Origin: Shinella zoogloeoides
GTDB lineage: Bacteria > Pseudomonadota > Alphaproteobacteria > Rhizobiales > Rhizobiaceae
Reading direction: 5' to 3'
DNA length: 64,000 nucleotides
Assembly (NCBI RefSeq): GCF_020883495.1
Contig: NZ_CP086610.1
Span: forward strand, 725,501 to 789,500
The notes under the pieces were generated by a model. That model had not been told where the DNA came from and did not search any database. It saw only the letters and a program-made list of their open reading frames with translations. Both the position numbers and the translations under genes were made by a program. Positions 34,854 through 45,294 of the stretch are shown piece after piece; the first letter of the stretch is position 1, and every line of letters begins with the position of its first letter.

Positions 34854-35474
34854 ATGAGCGAGAATGCGTTAACAAGCGGTGACTTCACCGAGGAAAACGA
34901 ACCCTACGCCCTGTTCGGAAGCTGGCTCGATGACGCCGGTAAATCCGAGCCCAATGATCCCAACGCGCTGGCGCTCGCCACCGTCGACGAGACGGGGCTG
35001 CCCAATGTGCGCATGGTTCTCCTGAAGGGTTTCGACGAGCGGGGCTTCGTGTTCTACACGAATTTCGAGAGCCGGAAGGGCGTGGAAATCCTTGGCGCGT
35101 GCAAGGCGGCGATGTGCTTCCACTGGAAGTCGCTGCGCCGGCAGGTGCGCATTCGCGGCGATATCGAGATCGTCACGGATGCCGAGGCCGACGAATATTA
35201 CGCCTCGCGCCCGCGCGGCAGCCGCATCGGCGCCTGGGCCTCGAAACAGTCGCGGCCGCTGGAAAGCCGCTTCGCGCTGGAAAAGGCGGTCGCCGAATAC
35301 ACGGCCCGCTACGCCATCGGCGACATTCCTCGCCCGGCCCATTGGTCCGGCTTCCGCCTGAAGCCCGTCTCCATCGAGTTCTGGCACGACCGCCCCTTCC
35401 GCCTGCACGACCGCGTGGAATTCCGCCGCGCGGAAGACGGCAGGGGGTGGGAGAAGGTGCGGATGTATCCGTAA
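34854..35474 (+). CDS. pdxH: Pyridoxamine 5'-phosphate oxidase
   Basis: A 206-residue FMN enzyme forming pyridoxal 5'-phosphate from pyridoxine or pyridoxamine phosphates. Visible are [34 protein letters not shown] and the C-terminal [11 protein letters not shown] and [15 protein letters not shown], all family hallmarks. Length is normal. The gene stands alone on the plus strand between the lipoprotein and polysaccharide deacetylase genes. Confidence 0.94.
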   Translation: MSENALTSGDFTEENEPYALFGSWLDDAGKSEPNDPNALALATVDETGLPNVRMVLLKGFDERGFVFYTNFESRKGVEILGACKAAMCFHWKSLRRQVRIRGDIEIVTDAEADEYYASRPRGSRIGAWASKQSRPLESRFALEKAVAEYTARYAIGDIPRPAHWSGFRLKPVSIEFWHDRPFRLHDRVEFRRAEDGRGWEKVRMYP

Positions 35475-35508
35475 ATCAAGGGTATGGCAGGGGGCGAAAG
35501 CCCCCGAC

Positions 35509-36585
35509 CTATCGCCGCATCAGGCGGAACGGGATGCCCGAGGCGAGCGCCCCGACATATTTGGGCTTCTGGTAAAGCCCGTTGAGCGAGATGCGCGGCA
35601 GGGCGGTCGGCGCGTCGAAGGAGCGGGGCAGGATCGTGCCCGGCTCCGTGGTCACGGCGACGCGGAAGCCCAGTTCCCGCGCAAGGCGGTGCTCGCGGGG
35701 CGAGACGGCGGCGCGGTCGCCATAGGGATAGGCGAAGGTTTCCGGGCGCTGGCCGGTAATGGCGGCGATGCGCTCGGCCGACTGGTCCATCTCCCGGCGG
35801 GCCTCCTCATCGGAAAGGCGGGCGAGCGCGCGGTGGCTCACCGTATGGCCGCCGATGGAGGCGAGGGGGTTGAGCACGAGGCTCTTCAGCTCCGGCTCGC
35901 GCATGACGAGCCGTTCGGTGATCGTCAGCGGATCGATGCCGTGCGCCTTCGCCGCCGTGTCGAGGCGCGCGATGGCGGCGGCCTCGTCCATGTCCGACTG
36001 GATGAAGCGGACGAAGCGGTTGTAGGCCGCCTGTTTCTGGAAGGGCGTGGCGAGCGGCAGGATGACCGGCCCGGAGCCGAAGTCGAATTCCAGATGTGGG
36101 ACGGCGCGCAGCAGGTCCGTCAGCGTTTCCCACCAGATGCCGTGCGTCTTGCCGGCTAGGCCGGGCGCGACGAAGACGGTGAACGGCACCTTGTGGCGGG
36201 TGAAGACCGGCTGGGCATGCACCGCGTTGTTGCGGTAGCCGTCGTCGAGCGTGAAGGCGGCGAAGCGCTCGCCGGCACGGGCGATGGCGAGGCGCGCCGG
36301 CATGTCGGCCAGCGCCACGAACTGGTAGCCCTCGTCCTTCAGGTGTTCGATCGCCGCGTCCAGGAAGTCCGGCGTGATCTCCAGATGCGCGTTGGGATCG
36401 AAGGCCTGCGGCGTTCTCGGCCGTACGTGGTGTAGCGTGAAGATCGCGCCCATGCCGCGCGCCGAGGCCATCAGCCCGGCGCGCCCGGCCAGATGCGCGA
36501 ACTCCAGCCCGCCGGTGATCACGGCGCGCTTCAGCCCTTGTCGCATGACGCTGCGGATCGGCATGTCGTCTTCGTCTTCCTGCAT
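35509..36585 (-). CDS. Polysaccharide deacetylase family protein
   Basis: A protein of 358 residues (or 351 from an ATG at 36564) with a CE4 (NodB-like) fold. The metal-binding and catalytic Asp lie in AFTLDDGYRNN, and the HTVSH motif supplies two His ligands. The C-terminal CE4 motif is ETFAYPYGDRAAV. There is no clear signal peptide in the first 30 residues, so it may be cytoplasmic or use an unusual export route. It could deacetylate a polysaccharide or a peptidoglycan part; substrate unknown. It precedes nothing in the same direction for 80 bases; tldD is on its upstream side. Confidence 0.86.
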   Translation of the reverse strand: MQEDEDDMPIRSVMRQGLKRAVITGGLEFAHLAGRAGLMASARGMGAIFTLHHVRPRTPQAFDPNAHLEITPDFLDAAIEHLKDEGYQFVALADMPARLAIARAGERFAAFTLDDGYRNNAVHAQPVFTRHKVPFTVFVAPGLAGKTHGIWWETLTDLLRAVPHLEFDFGSGPVILPLATPFQKQAAYNRFVRFIQSDMDEAAAIARLDTAAKAHGIDPLTITERLVMREPELKSLVLNPLASIGGHTVSHRALARLSDEEARREMDQSAERIAAITGQRPETFAYPYGDRAAVSPREHRLARELGFRVAVTTEPGTILPRSFDAPTALPRISLNGLYQKPKYVGALASGIPFRLMRR

Positions 36586-36666
36586 GGTTTCTCGCGGCCG
36601 TTATCGCACCCGGATGGTATCCGAGGCGTTAACGACGGCTTTCCTGTGGCAGGGCGGGAAGGGCGG

Positions 36667-38082
36667 TCAGGCCTTCGTGCCGCCGACGGTGATCTGGTCC
36701 ATGCGCAGGTGCGGCTGGCCGACGCCGACCGGCACCCACTGGCCGGCCTTGCCGCAATTGCCGATGCCCGTGTCGAGCTTCGTGTCGTTGCCGATCATCG
36801 AGACGCGGCGCATGGCGTCCGGCCCGTTGCCGATCAGCATGGCGCCCTTGACCGGGGCCGTCACCTTGCCGTTCTCGATGAGATAGGCTTCCGTGCAGCC
36901 GAAGACGAACTTGCCGGAGGTGATATCCACCTGCCCGCCGCCGAAGGAGACGGCATAGAGGCCGTTCTTTACCGAGGCGATGATCTCCTCCGGCGTCCTG
37001 TCGCCGGAGAGCATGTAGGTGTTCGTCATGCGCGGCATGGGGCGGTGGGCATAGCCCTGACGGCGGCCGTTGCCGGTCGCCTTCATGCCCATCAGGCGGG
37101 CGTTCTGCCGGTCCTGCATGTAGCCGACCAGCCTGCCGTCCTCGATCAGCACGTTGTAGGCCGAGGGCGTGCCCTCGTCGTCGACGGTGATGGAGCCGCG
37201 GCGATTGTCGATCGTGCCGTCGTCGACCACGGTGACGCCCCGGGCCGCCACCTGTTCGCCCATCAGCCCGGCGAAGGCCGAGGTCTTCTTGCGGTTGAAA
37301 TCGCCTTCGAGGCCATGGCCCACGGCCTCGTGCAGCATCACGCCGGGCCAGCCGTTGGAGAGCACGATGTCCATCGTGCCCGCCGGCGCCTCGACGGCTT
37401 CCAGATTGACGAGCGCCTGGCGCAGCGCCTCGTCGGCGCCCGCCCGCCAGCTTTCCCCGGTCAGGAAGGCGTCGAAGGTCGTGCGCCCGCCGACACCGTA
37501 GCTGCCGGTCTCCTGCCGGTCGCCCTGGCCGGCCACGACGGAAATGTTGATGCGCGTCATCGGCCGCACGTCCGTGACGCGGTGGCCATCGGCGCGCAGG
37601 ATGTTGACGACCTGCCAGCTTGCGGCAACGGACGCCGTGACCTGCCGCACCTTCGGGTCCTTGTCGCGCAGATAGGCGTCGATCTCGGTCAAGAGCGCCA
37701 CCTTCTCCTCGAAGGTCGGCGCGCCGATCGGGTTGTCCTCGGAGTAAAGCCGCCGGTTGGTGCCGACGGGGGCATCGGCATAGTCGCCGGCATGGCCGCG
37801 CGTCACCGCGCCGGCCGCATCCGCCGCGCGCTTCAGCGCGGCAAGGGTCATCTCGCCGGAATGGGCGTAGCCCACCGCCTCGCCCGCGACGGCGCGAAGG
37901 CCGAAGCCCTGGTCGGTGTTGAAGCTGCCGCCCTTGAGGCGGCCGTTGTCGAAGGAAAGCGACTCGGCCTGCGCGTGTTCCAGAAACAGCTCGCCGTCAT
38001 CCGCGCTCTTCAGCGTATCCCGCAACACCGCCTGAACGGACGCCTCGTCGGCGTCGAAGAGGGAGAGAAGGTCGGTGTTCAT
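36667..38082 (-). CDS. tldD: Metalloprotease TldD
   Basis: A 471-residue TldD-family protease. The zinc site HEAVGHGLEGD (HExxxH) is intact, and SNGWPGVMLHEA and VSFGGGQVDITSGKFVFGC are conserved. TldD works with TldE (PmbA) to degrade peptides, such as microcin precursors and CcdA-type antitoxins. No tldE is in the window. The gene is divergent from the MazEF pair across 186 bases, which contain the mazE promoter on the other strand. Rhizobial gene order usually places tldD before ialB and ctaC; here the toxin-antitoxin pair lies between tldD and ialB. Confidence 0.92.
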   Translation of the reverse strand: MNTDLLSLFDADEASVQAVLRDTLKSADDGELFLEHAQAESLSFDNGRLKGGSFNTDQGFGLRAVAGEAVGYAHSGEMTLAALKRAADAAGAVTRGHAGDYADAPVGTNRRLYSEDNPIGAPTFEEKVALLTEIDAYLRDKDPKVRQVTASVAASWQVVNILRADGHRVTDVRPMTRINISVVAGQGDRQETGSYGVGGRTTFDAFLTGESWRAGADEALRQALVNLEAVEAPAGTMDIVLSNGWPGVMLHEAVGHGLEGDFNRKKTSAFAGLMGEQVAARGVTVVDDGTIDNRRGSITVDDEGTPSAYNVLIEDGRLVGYMQDRQNARLMGMKATGNGRRQGYAHRPMPRMTNTYMLSGDRTPEEIIASVKNGLYAVSFGGGQVDITSGKFVFGCTEAYLIENGKVTAPVKGAMLIGNGPDAMRRVSMIGNDTKLDTGIGNCGKAGQWVPVGVGQPHLRMDQITVGGTKA

Positions 38083-38211
38083 GGCAGGCTCCGGGCAAGA
38101 AGGGGAAGCGCTTGCGCATCGCTTGGGGCGAAGGCGCTCCGGTCAGGTCTCTCTTCATGTAGAGACGGGAGGAGGGGACGGCAAGTTTGGACTTGCGTAT
38201 CGCGGGAAAAC

Positions 38212-38249
38212 TTGACGCTCTCCCGCTTGCGCACTATGTTACATGTAAC
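38212..38249 (+). promoter_or_regulatory. mazEF-type promoter with palindromic operator
   Basis: TTGACG (38212-38217) and TATGTT (38235-38240) are 17 bases apart, a good sigma-70-like pair. The 12-base perfect palindrome GTTACATGTAAC (38238-38249) overlaps the -10 and is 19 bases before the antitoxin ATG. This is the expected place for autoregulation by the antitoxin-toxin complex. Confidence 0.65.
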
Positions 38250-38268
38250 GATATCGGAGGGCTTGTCG

Positions 38269-38490
38269 ATGCCGAAGGCTGTCAACGAAAGAGTGCAGAA
38301 GCGCCGGGACGCGTTGCGTGCGAACGGCTTGCGGCCGGTGCAGATGTGGTTGCCCGATACGCGCCGCGGCGGCTTTGCGGAGGAATGCGCGCGGCAGGCG
38401 CGGATAATCGCCGCGGCCGAGGTGGACGACCGCGATCTCGACGGCCTGCTGGATGCCGCCTTCCTCGATCTTGTCGGCTCCGATACGTGA
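38269..38490 (+). CDS. MazE-type antitoxin (DUF3018 family)
   Basis: A 73-residue protein with PKAVNERVQKRRDALRANGLRPVQMWLPDTRRGGF, matching antitoxin MazE-like (DUF3018) proteins of alphaproteobacteria. The N-terminal part is basic and probably DNA-binding, the acidic end (EVDDRDLDGLLD) would bind the toxin. GGAGG lies eight bases upstream of the ATG. Its stop overlaps the toxin GTG by 4 bases. A promoter with a palindrome lies directly upstream. Confidence 0.85.
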   Translation: MPKAVNERVQKRRDALRANGLRPVQMWLPDTRRGGFAEECARQARIIAAAEVDDRDLDGLLDAAFLDLVGSDT

Positions 38491-38810
38491 AGCGCGGCGA
38501 TCTCGTCACCGTCGCAATCCCGGGGGATTTCGGAAAGCCGCGCCCGGCGCTGATCATCCAGTCGGACCTGTTTTCGGAGGCGGCGACGGTGACGGTCCTG
38601 CTCGTTTCCGGCACTTATCAGGATGCGCCGCTGCTGCGTATCCCCGTCGAGCCGGACGCGCTGAATGGCCTCAAGAAATCGTCGCAGGTCATGGTCGATA
38701 AGGCCATGACGATCCGGCGCGAAAAGATCGGCGAGACCATCGGCCGGCTCGATGCAGAGACCATGGCGTCGGTTTCCCGCAGTCTCGCGCTTTTCCTGGG
38801 ATTTGCCTGA
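38487..38810 (+). CDS. MazF/PemK-family toxin
   Basis: A 107-residue endoribonuclease toxin of the MazF/PemK fold: MKRGDLVTVAIPGDFGKPRPALIIQ, then TVTVLLVSGTY and KSSQVMVDKAMTIRREKIGE. The GKPRPALI stretch and the KSSQV strand are conserved. The start is a GTG at 38487 that overlaps the antitoxin TGA. The gene ends 8 bases from the end of ialB, to which it is convergent. Function inferred from family and pairing. Confidence 0.86.
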   Translation: MKRGDLVTVAIPGDFGKPRPALIIQSDLFSEAATVTVLLVSGTYQDAPLLRIPVEPDALNGLKKSSQVMVDKAMTIRREKIGETIGRLDAETMASVSRSLALFLGFA

Positions 38811-38818
38811 GAGGTCCG

Positions 38819-39349
38819 TTACGGCAGCGCGTCGTAGCCTTCGCCGAAGCCCTTGAGGTCGACGGGGATGCCGATGCCTTCCTCGGGCGACTGGAAGACG
38901 ATGAAGGTGGCCGTCGCGCCGGAGCGGAAGGTCTTCAGCAGTTCTTCCTCCAGCACGACTTCCGCATAGCAGCCGTCGGAGAAGCAGCGCACGAAATAGG
39001 CGCGGCCGATATCCTTGCCGTCGACATTGAGGCCGAGGCCGTTCGGCAGCAGCACGCCGAGCGGGGCGAGCACGCGCAGGATCTTCGCCTTGCGGTCGGC
39101 GGTCTTCAGCACCACGACCGACAGGCCCAGCTCCGGCCGGTCCTCGGCAAGCACGTTCTGCATCAGGGCGCATTGTTCGCCGGACGCGCCGGCCGGCTGG
39201 TCGCAGACGATGGACCATGCGCCGTGGTTGGATTTCACCGTGCCGGGCTGCTGTGCCGCCGCAAGGGACGGAAGCGCTGCGGCGCCAAATCCCAGGACGG
39301 CAGCGCCGAGTGCCGCCCGGGACAGCCGGGAAAGGGAAGCAAAACCCAT
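38819..39349 (-). CDS. IalB-type invasion associated locus B family protein
   Basis: A 176-residue secreted protein: signal peptide of about 32 residues ending AALPSLAAAQ|Q, then the IalB domain with GAWSIVCDQPAG, CALMQNV, and YFVRCFSDGCYAEV, in which four cysteines are placed as in the family. IalB proteins are periplasmic or outer-membrane proteins of alphaproteobacteria, first seen in Bartonella invasion; in free-living rhizobia their role is unclear. GAGG precedes the ATG. A 423-base gap separates it from ctaC, into which it is divergently transcribed. Confidence 0.86.
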   Translation of the reverse strand: MGFASLSRLSRAALGAAVLGFGAAALPSLAAAQQPGTVKSNHGAWSIVCDQPAGASGEQCALMQNVLAEDRPELGLSVVVLKTADRKAKILRVLAPLGVLLPNGLGLNVDGKDIGRAYFVRCFSDGCYAEVVLEEELLKTFRSGATATFIVFQSPEEGIGIPVDLKGFGEGYDALP

Positions 39350-39737
39350 GAAAACCTCGGAATCTCGAATCAGTCGCGGTATCTTTGAATAGGCGGGGGC
39401 TAAATGAAAAGCCCCGGGCGCTCATTTCCGATTGATTGAAGGCGGAAATTGGACCGTGGGCCGCATGTGGCGATACATTATAAATAGGGACCGGCAGGGA
39501 ACGCCGGCAAGGCGCGCTGCGCGCATGGCCGAGAAGGCCGGGCGGCAGGGCAGGGGCGGGCAAGGCTCCCGCGGCCAAACCTTTCATGCTATAGGCAATT
39601 ATGAAGAAACTGTGGGGATAGGCCCCGAGCCTTTGCGTTTGCGCAAAAATGCCGCACGGGGTGCCGCCCATGGCGGTTGCGGCGAGCATGAAACTGTGAT
39701 TTTAAGCACTCAGTATAGCAGGGATTCTGCGCATCTG
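39350..39737. other. Intergenic region between ialB and ctaC, no gene seen
   Basis: The gap holds the divergent promoters of ialB and the cytochrome oxidase operon. I see a small palindrome TTTGCGCAAA (39638-39647) and AT-rich blocks near 39478-39490 and 39699-39720, which may carry promoter elements. The reading frames on both strands have poor codon bias and no family features, so I call no gene here. Confidence 0.6.
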
Positions 39738-39753
39738 TTTGATCCCGATCAAA
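39738..39753 (+). promoter_or_regulatory. FNR/FixK-type box upstream of ctaC
   Basis: TTTGATCCCGATCAAA is a perfect inverted repeat that fits the FNR/FixK consensus TTGAT-N4-ATCAA at 39739-39752. It ends 19 bases before the GTG start of ctaC and so lies downstream of or on the likely promoter, the position of a repressing site. An FNR-family protein could lower aa3 oxidase under low oxygen. Confidence 0.7.
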
Positions 39754-39772
39754 CGCCTTGGGGAGACATGTT

Positions 39773-40657
39773 GTGAAAAACAAAGCTTTTGCAGTTCTGG
39801 CCGCCATCGGCTGTCTGCTCTTTGCTTCGACCGCCTTCGCTGACCAGCCGGTCGAGTGGCAGAGGGGCCTCCAGCCCGCTGCGACCTCGATCATGGAAGA
39901 GATCCGGTGGTTCGAGCAGTACACACTCTGGTTCATCGTACCGGTCACCCTGTTCGTTCTCGTCCTGCTGATCATCGTCGTCGTGCGGTTCCGCGAACGC
40001 GCGAACCCGGTTCCGTCCAAGACCAGCCACAACACCCTCATCGAAATCATCTGGACGCTCGGTCCGGTCCTGATTCTCCTTGCTCTCGCCATCCCGTCCT
40101 TCCAGCTCCTCACCAAGCAGCTTGCGCCGACCGAAGAGCCGGAACTGACGATCAAGGCCACCGGCTACCAGTGGTACTGGGGCTATGAGTATCAGGTCGG
40201 CGAAGCGCCGCTCTCCTTCGATAGCCTGCTCCTGCAGGATGCGGACCGCGCCGCCGCCGGCAAGGAAGACAAGGCTGTCTATCCGCGCCTTCTGACCGTC
40301 GACAACGAACTCGTCGTTCCGGTCGGCAAGCATGTTCGCCTCCTCGTCACCGCCGCCGACGTGATCCACGCCTTCGCGATGCCGTCCTTCGGCATCAAGA
40401 TCGACGCCGTTCCGGGCCGCCTGAACGAGACCTGGTTCCGCGCCGACCGCGAAGGCCTGTTCTACGGCCAGTGTTCCGAGCTGTGCGGCAAGGACCATGC
40501 GTTCATGCCGATCGCCATCCGCGTCGTCTCGCAGGAAAAGTACGATACCTGGCTTGCTGCCGCCGCGACCAATCTCGGCGATGCAAACAAGGCCCTGATG
40601 GCGTCGGTCGACGGTGCGGCTAAGTCCGTAGACGTCGCCCAGAACGCCGCGCAGTAA
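39773..40657 (+). CDS. ctaC: Cytochrome c oxidase (aa3) subunit II
   Basis: A 294-residue protein: signal peptide (about 1-22, ending STAFA), two membrane helices (about 50-72 and 90-110), then the periplasmic cupredoxin domain. The CuA ligands are seen in GQCSELCGKDHAFMPI (two Cys, His, Met) with the upstream His in VIHAFAMPSFG. It receives electrons from cytochrome c. The start is GTG at 39773, with GGGGAG seven bases upstream; the TTG at 39770 and an ATG at 39768 out of frame are ruled out. First gene of the oxidase operon. Confidence 0.95.
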   Translation: MKNKAFAVLAAIGCLLFASTAFADQPVEWQRGLQPAATSIMEEIRWFEQYTLWFIVPVTLFVLVLLIIVVVRFRERANPVPSKTSHNTLIEIIWTLGPVLILLALAIPSFQLLTKQLAPTEEPELTIKATGYQWYWGYEYQVGEAPLSFDSLLLQDADRAAAGKEDKAVYPRLLTVDNELVVPVGKHVRLLVTAADVIHAFAMPSFGIKIDAVPGRLNETWFRADREGLFYGQCSELCGKDHAFMPIAIRVVSQEKYDTWLAAAATNLGDANKALMASVDGAAKSVDVAQNAAQ

Positions 40658-42343
<1,686 letters not shown>

Positions 42344-42383
42344 GATCATCGAATACGGGGCCGCCGGCGACGGCGGCTCCACT

Positions 42384-42491
42384 TCTGGAGTTTGTCAGGG
42401 AAAAGTGGGAACCGCTTTTTCCGAAAAGACAAACGAAAACAAAGAAATCCAGAGTTCTATCCGGTTCGGTTTGAACCGGATAGAACTCTGG
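42384..42491 (+). repeat. RIME-like palindromic element in the ctaD-ctaB gap
   Basis: A region of about 108 bases with two palindromes. The first is GGGAAAAGTGGG to GCTTTTTCC (about 42399-42422). The second is a perfect 19-bp stem, CCAGAGTTCTATCCGGTTC (42449-42467) and its complement (42473-42491), with a 5-base loop. Length and composition recall dispersed rhizobial intergenic mosaic elements (RIME). It is likely transcribed inside the operon and could shape mRNA stability between ctaD and ctaB. The family assignment is from memory. Confidence 0.6.
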
Positions 42492-42530
42492 GAAGGCTGG
42501 GCGAACCCGGCCAAACACGACGGAAACAAC

Positions 42531-43475
42531 ATGGCGGTCATCGAGCATCACGAAACGGTCCCGGGCGGCGGCGAGGTCTACCTCTCCGAAGCGTCGCCGC
42601 GTGATTTCTTCGAGCTTCTGAAGCCGCGCGTCATGTCGCTCGTCGTCTTCACGGCCTTTGCCGGCCTCGTCGTCGCGCCCGGAACGATCAACCCGTTCAT
42701 CGGCGCCATCGCGATCCTCTGTATCGCCGTGGGCGCCGGTGCATCCGGTGCCCTGAACATGTGGTACGACGCCGATATCGATGCGGTCATGACCCGCACC
42801 GCCAAGCGTCCCATTCCCTCCGGCCGCATCCGCCCGGAAGAAGCGCTCGCCTTCGGCCTGACGCTCTCCGCCTTCTCGGTCGTGATCCTCGGTCTTGCGG
42901 TCAATTGGCTCTCCGCCGGCCTGCTCGCCTTCACCATCTTCTTCTACGCCGTCATCTATACGATGTGGCTGAAGCGCTCGACGCCGCAGAACATCGTCAT
43001 CGGTGGCGCGGCCGGCGCTTTCCCGCCCATGATCGGCTGGGCCTGCGTTACCGGCGGCGTCTCCATCGAGAGCGTCGTGCTCTTCCTCATCACCTTCCTG
43101 TGGACCCCGGCGCATTTCTGGGCGCTCGCGCTCTTCAAGATGCGCGATTACGACGCCGTCGGCGTGCCGATGCTGCCGAACGTCTCGGGTGAAGCCACCA
43201 CCAAGGTGCAGATCCTCATCTACGCCGTGCTGACCGCCCTCATCGCCGTCGTGCCGACCGTCCTCGGTTTCGCCAGCTTCGGTTACGGTCTCTTTGCCGC
43301 AGCGCTCGGCCTCGGCTTCGTGTGGTATTCCATCGGCGTGTTGCGCATGCCGGAGGGTGACCGCGCGATGGTGCCGGCCAAGAAGCTCTTCGCCTTCTCC
43401 ATCGTCTATCTGTTCGCGATCTTCTCCGGGCTGATGCTCGACCACCTGATCGCATCATTCGGATGGGTACTGTAA
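42531..43475 (+). CDS. ctaB: Protoheme IX farnesyltransferase (heme O synthase)
   Basis: A 314-residue polytopic membrane enzyme that attaches a farnesyl group to heme, the precursor of heme A. The prenyl-diphosphate motif [12 protein letters not shown] and the second Asp motif [12 protein letters not shown] are present, as in the UbiA family. ATG at 42531 is chosen as upstream frame has no family match. The TAA overlaps the ATG of coxF by one base. Confidence 0.95.
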   Translation: MAVIEHHETVPGGGEVYLSEASPRDFFELLKPRVMSLVVFTAFAGLVVAPGTINPFIGAIAILCIAVGAGASGALNMWYDADIDAVMTRTAKRPIPSGRIRPEEALAFGLTLSAFSVVILGLAVNWLSAGLLAFTIFFYAVIYTMWLKRSTPQNIVIGGAAGAFPPMIGWACVTGGVSIESVVLFLITFLWTPAHFWALALFKMRDYDAVGVPMLPNVSGEATTKVQILIYAVLTALIAVVPTVLGFASFGYGLFAAALGLGFVWYSIGVLRMPEGDRAMVPAKKLFAFSIVYLFAIFSGLMLDHLIASFGWVL

Positions 43476-43615
43476 TGGAAACGGTAAATCTCACGGAAAG
43501 CCAGAAGAAGGCCCGTCGCGGCCGCAACATCGCGCTCGGCGCGGTGCTGCTGGGCCTCGTCGTGCTCTTCTACGTCGTCACGCTCGTCAAGTTCTCCAAC
43601 GGAATGGCGGGCTGA
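43475..43615 (+). CDS. CoxF-type small membrane protein
   Basis: A 46-residue protein, [18 protein letters not shown] then a single hydrophobic helix (about 20-39) and the end KFSNGMAG. The start overlaps the ctaB stop (TAATG) and the stop is 2 bases before the ctaG ATG, so it is expressed with the operon. Rhizobial CoxF-family proteins occupy the same place; their role in oxidase assembly is unclear. It is too short to be noticed by length filters. Confidence 0.85.
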   Translation: METVNLTESQKKARRGRNIALGAVLLGLVVLFYVVTLVKFSNGMAG

Positions 43616-43617
43616 GC

Positions 43618-44223
43618 ATGAGCGGGACTGAAAAGACCGAGAAGAGCAGGCTGGGCAACGGCACCATCGTCGCCCTGTGCTGCGCCTTCGTCATCGGCAT
43701 GGTCGGCATGGCCTATGCCGCCGTGCCGCTCTACGAAATGTTCTGCAAGGTCACGGGCTACGGCGGCACGACGCAGCGCGTCGAGCAGGCCTCCGACGTC
43801 ATTCTCGACCGCAAGATCAAGGTGCGCTTCGACGCCAATGTCGGCCCGGGCCTGCCCTGGACCTTCGAGCCGGTGCAGCGCGAGATCGAGATCCGGATCG
43901 GCGAGACCGTTCAGGTCCACTACAAGGCGCGCAACAACGCCTCCACGCCGACGACCGGGCAGGCGACGTTCAACGTCACGCCTCAGGCCGCCGGCGCCTA
44001 TTTCAACAAGGTCCAGTGCTTCTGCTTCACCGAAACGACGCTGAAGCCGGGCGAGGAAATGGAAATGCCCGTCGTCTTCTTCGTCGATCCCGCGATCGTC
44101 GAGCCGGTCGAGACGAAGGGCATTCACACGATCACGCTGTCCTACACCTTCTATCCGCATGAGGCGTCGAAGCCGGTGGCTTCGGCTGCGGATGGGAAGG
44201 CGGACGACGCGAACAAACTTTGA
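43618..44223 (+). CDS. ctaG: Cytochrome c oxidase assembly protein CtaG/Cox11
   Basis: A 201-residue protein with one N-terminal membrane helix (about 15-36) and a periplasmic Cox11 domain. The copper-binding motif is [11 protein letters not shown] (CxC). It delivers copper to the CuB site of subunit I. It begins 2 bases after coxF, and 58 bases separate it from ctaE. Confidence 0.95.
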   Translation: MSGTEKTEKSRLGNGTIVALCCAFVIGMVGMAYAAVPLYEMFCKVTGYGGTTQRVEQASDVILDRKIKVRFDANVGPGLPWTFEPVQREIEIRIGETVQVHYKARNNASTPTTGQATFNVTPQAAGAYFNKVQCFCFTETTLKPGEEMEMPVVFFVDPAIVEPVETKGIHTITLSYTFYPHEASKPVASAADGKADDANKL

Positions 44224-44281
44224 AAGACATGCGTTTCCGGCTATGCCGGGAACTGAACGCGATACATTGGGGATAAGTCAC

Positions 44282-45157
44282 ATGGCCGATGCGCACCAGA
44301 AGAAACACGATTACCACATCATCGACCCCAGCCCGTGGCCGTTGCTCGCCTCCATCGGCGCCTTCGTCCTGGCGTTCGGCGGCATCGGCTACATGCGCTG
44401 GCTGTCGGGCGGTACGTTCCACCTGTTCGGCCTCAACGTCGCTACGCCGTGGATCTTCTTCATCGGTCTCGTGATCACGCTCTACACCATGTACGCCTGG
44501 TGGGCGGACACGGTGAAGGAAGCCCATGAGGGCCACCATACGCGCGTCGTCTCGCTGCACCTGCGCTACGGCATGATCATGTTCATCGCTTCGGAAGTGA
44601 TGTTCTTCGTCGCCTGGTTCTGGGCCTTCTTCGACGCCAGCCTCTTCCCGGGCGAAGCCATCCAGGCCGCCCGCGTGGCGCATACGGGTGGCGTCTGGCC
44701 GCCGAAGGGCATCGAGGTTCTCGATCCCTGGCACCTGCCGCTCTACAATACGATCATCCTGCTGCTTTCGGGCACCTGCGTGACCTGGGCGCACCACGCC
44801 CTGCTGCACAACGACCGCAAGGGCCTCGTCAACGGCCTCGCGCTCACCGTCGCCCTCGGCATCCTGTTCTCCTTCGTGCAGGGCTACGAATACGCGCACG
44901 CTCCGTTCGCCTTCAAGGACTCGATCTACGGCGCGACCTTCTTCATGGCGACCGGCTTCCACGGCTTCCACGTTCTGGTCGGCACGATCTTCCTGATCGT
45001 CTGCCTCGTGCGCGCCCTGCGCGGCGACTTCACGCCCAAGCAGCACTTCGGCTTCGAGGCCGCCGCCTGGTACTGGCACTTCGTCGACGTCGTCTGGCTC
45101 TTCCTCTTCTTCTCCATCTACATCTGGGGTGGCTGGGGCGCGCCGGTTCACGGCTGA
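44282..45157 (+). CDS. ctaE: Cytochrome c oxidase (aa3) subunit III
   Basis: A 291-residue protein with seven membrane helices. Conserved stretches include [28 protein letters not shown] and [12 protein letters not shown], and the C-terminal [19 protein letters not shown]. It is the last gene of the oxidase operon before a strong terminator. GGGGATAAG lies upstream of the ATG at 44282. Confidence 0.96.
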   Translation: MADAHQKKHDYHIIDPSPWPLLASIGAFVLAFGGIGYMRWLSGGTFHLFGLNVATPWIFFIGLVITLYTMYAWWADTVKEAHEGHHTRVVSLHLRYGMIMFIASEVMFFVAWFWAFFDASLFPGEAIQAARVAHTGGVWPPKGIEVLDPWHLPLYNTIILLLSGTCVTWAHHALLHNDRKGLVNGLALTVALGILFSFVQGYEYAHAPFAFKDSIYGATFFMATGFHGFHVLVGTIFLIVCLVRALRGDFTPKQHFGFEAAAWYWHFVDVVWLFLFFSIYIWGGWGAPVHG

Positions 45158-45179
45158 TCCTTCAGGATACGATTTCGAG

Positions 45180-45205
45180 ACGGCCGCAGCGATGCGGCCG
45201 TTTTT
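45180..45205 (+). terminator. Rho-independent terminator after ctaE
   Basis: ACGGCCGCA (45180-45188), loop GCGA, TGCGGCCGT (45193-45201) followed by TTTTTCTTT. A 9-bp GC-rich perfect stem with a tetraloop and a U-tract. It closes the oxidase operon; the next gene begins 90 bases later. Confidence 0.85.
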
Positions 45206-45294
45206 CTTTGGGCGTCTTTGTCGCGGCCTTTCGGTTGGACGAGGGCCGGGGCGGCGATGTATAGCTGCAGCGATACCTTTCACGGAATGCGATC

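Noticed and set aside
39432..39776. 114-residue frame upstream of ctaC
   Set aside because: Arg/Gly-rich with no family match, no clear ribosome site, and it overlaps the promoter region with the FNR-type box.
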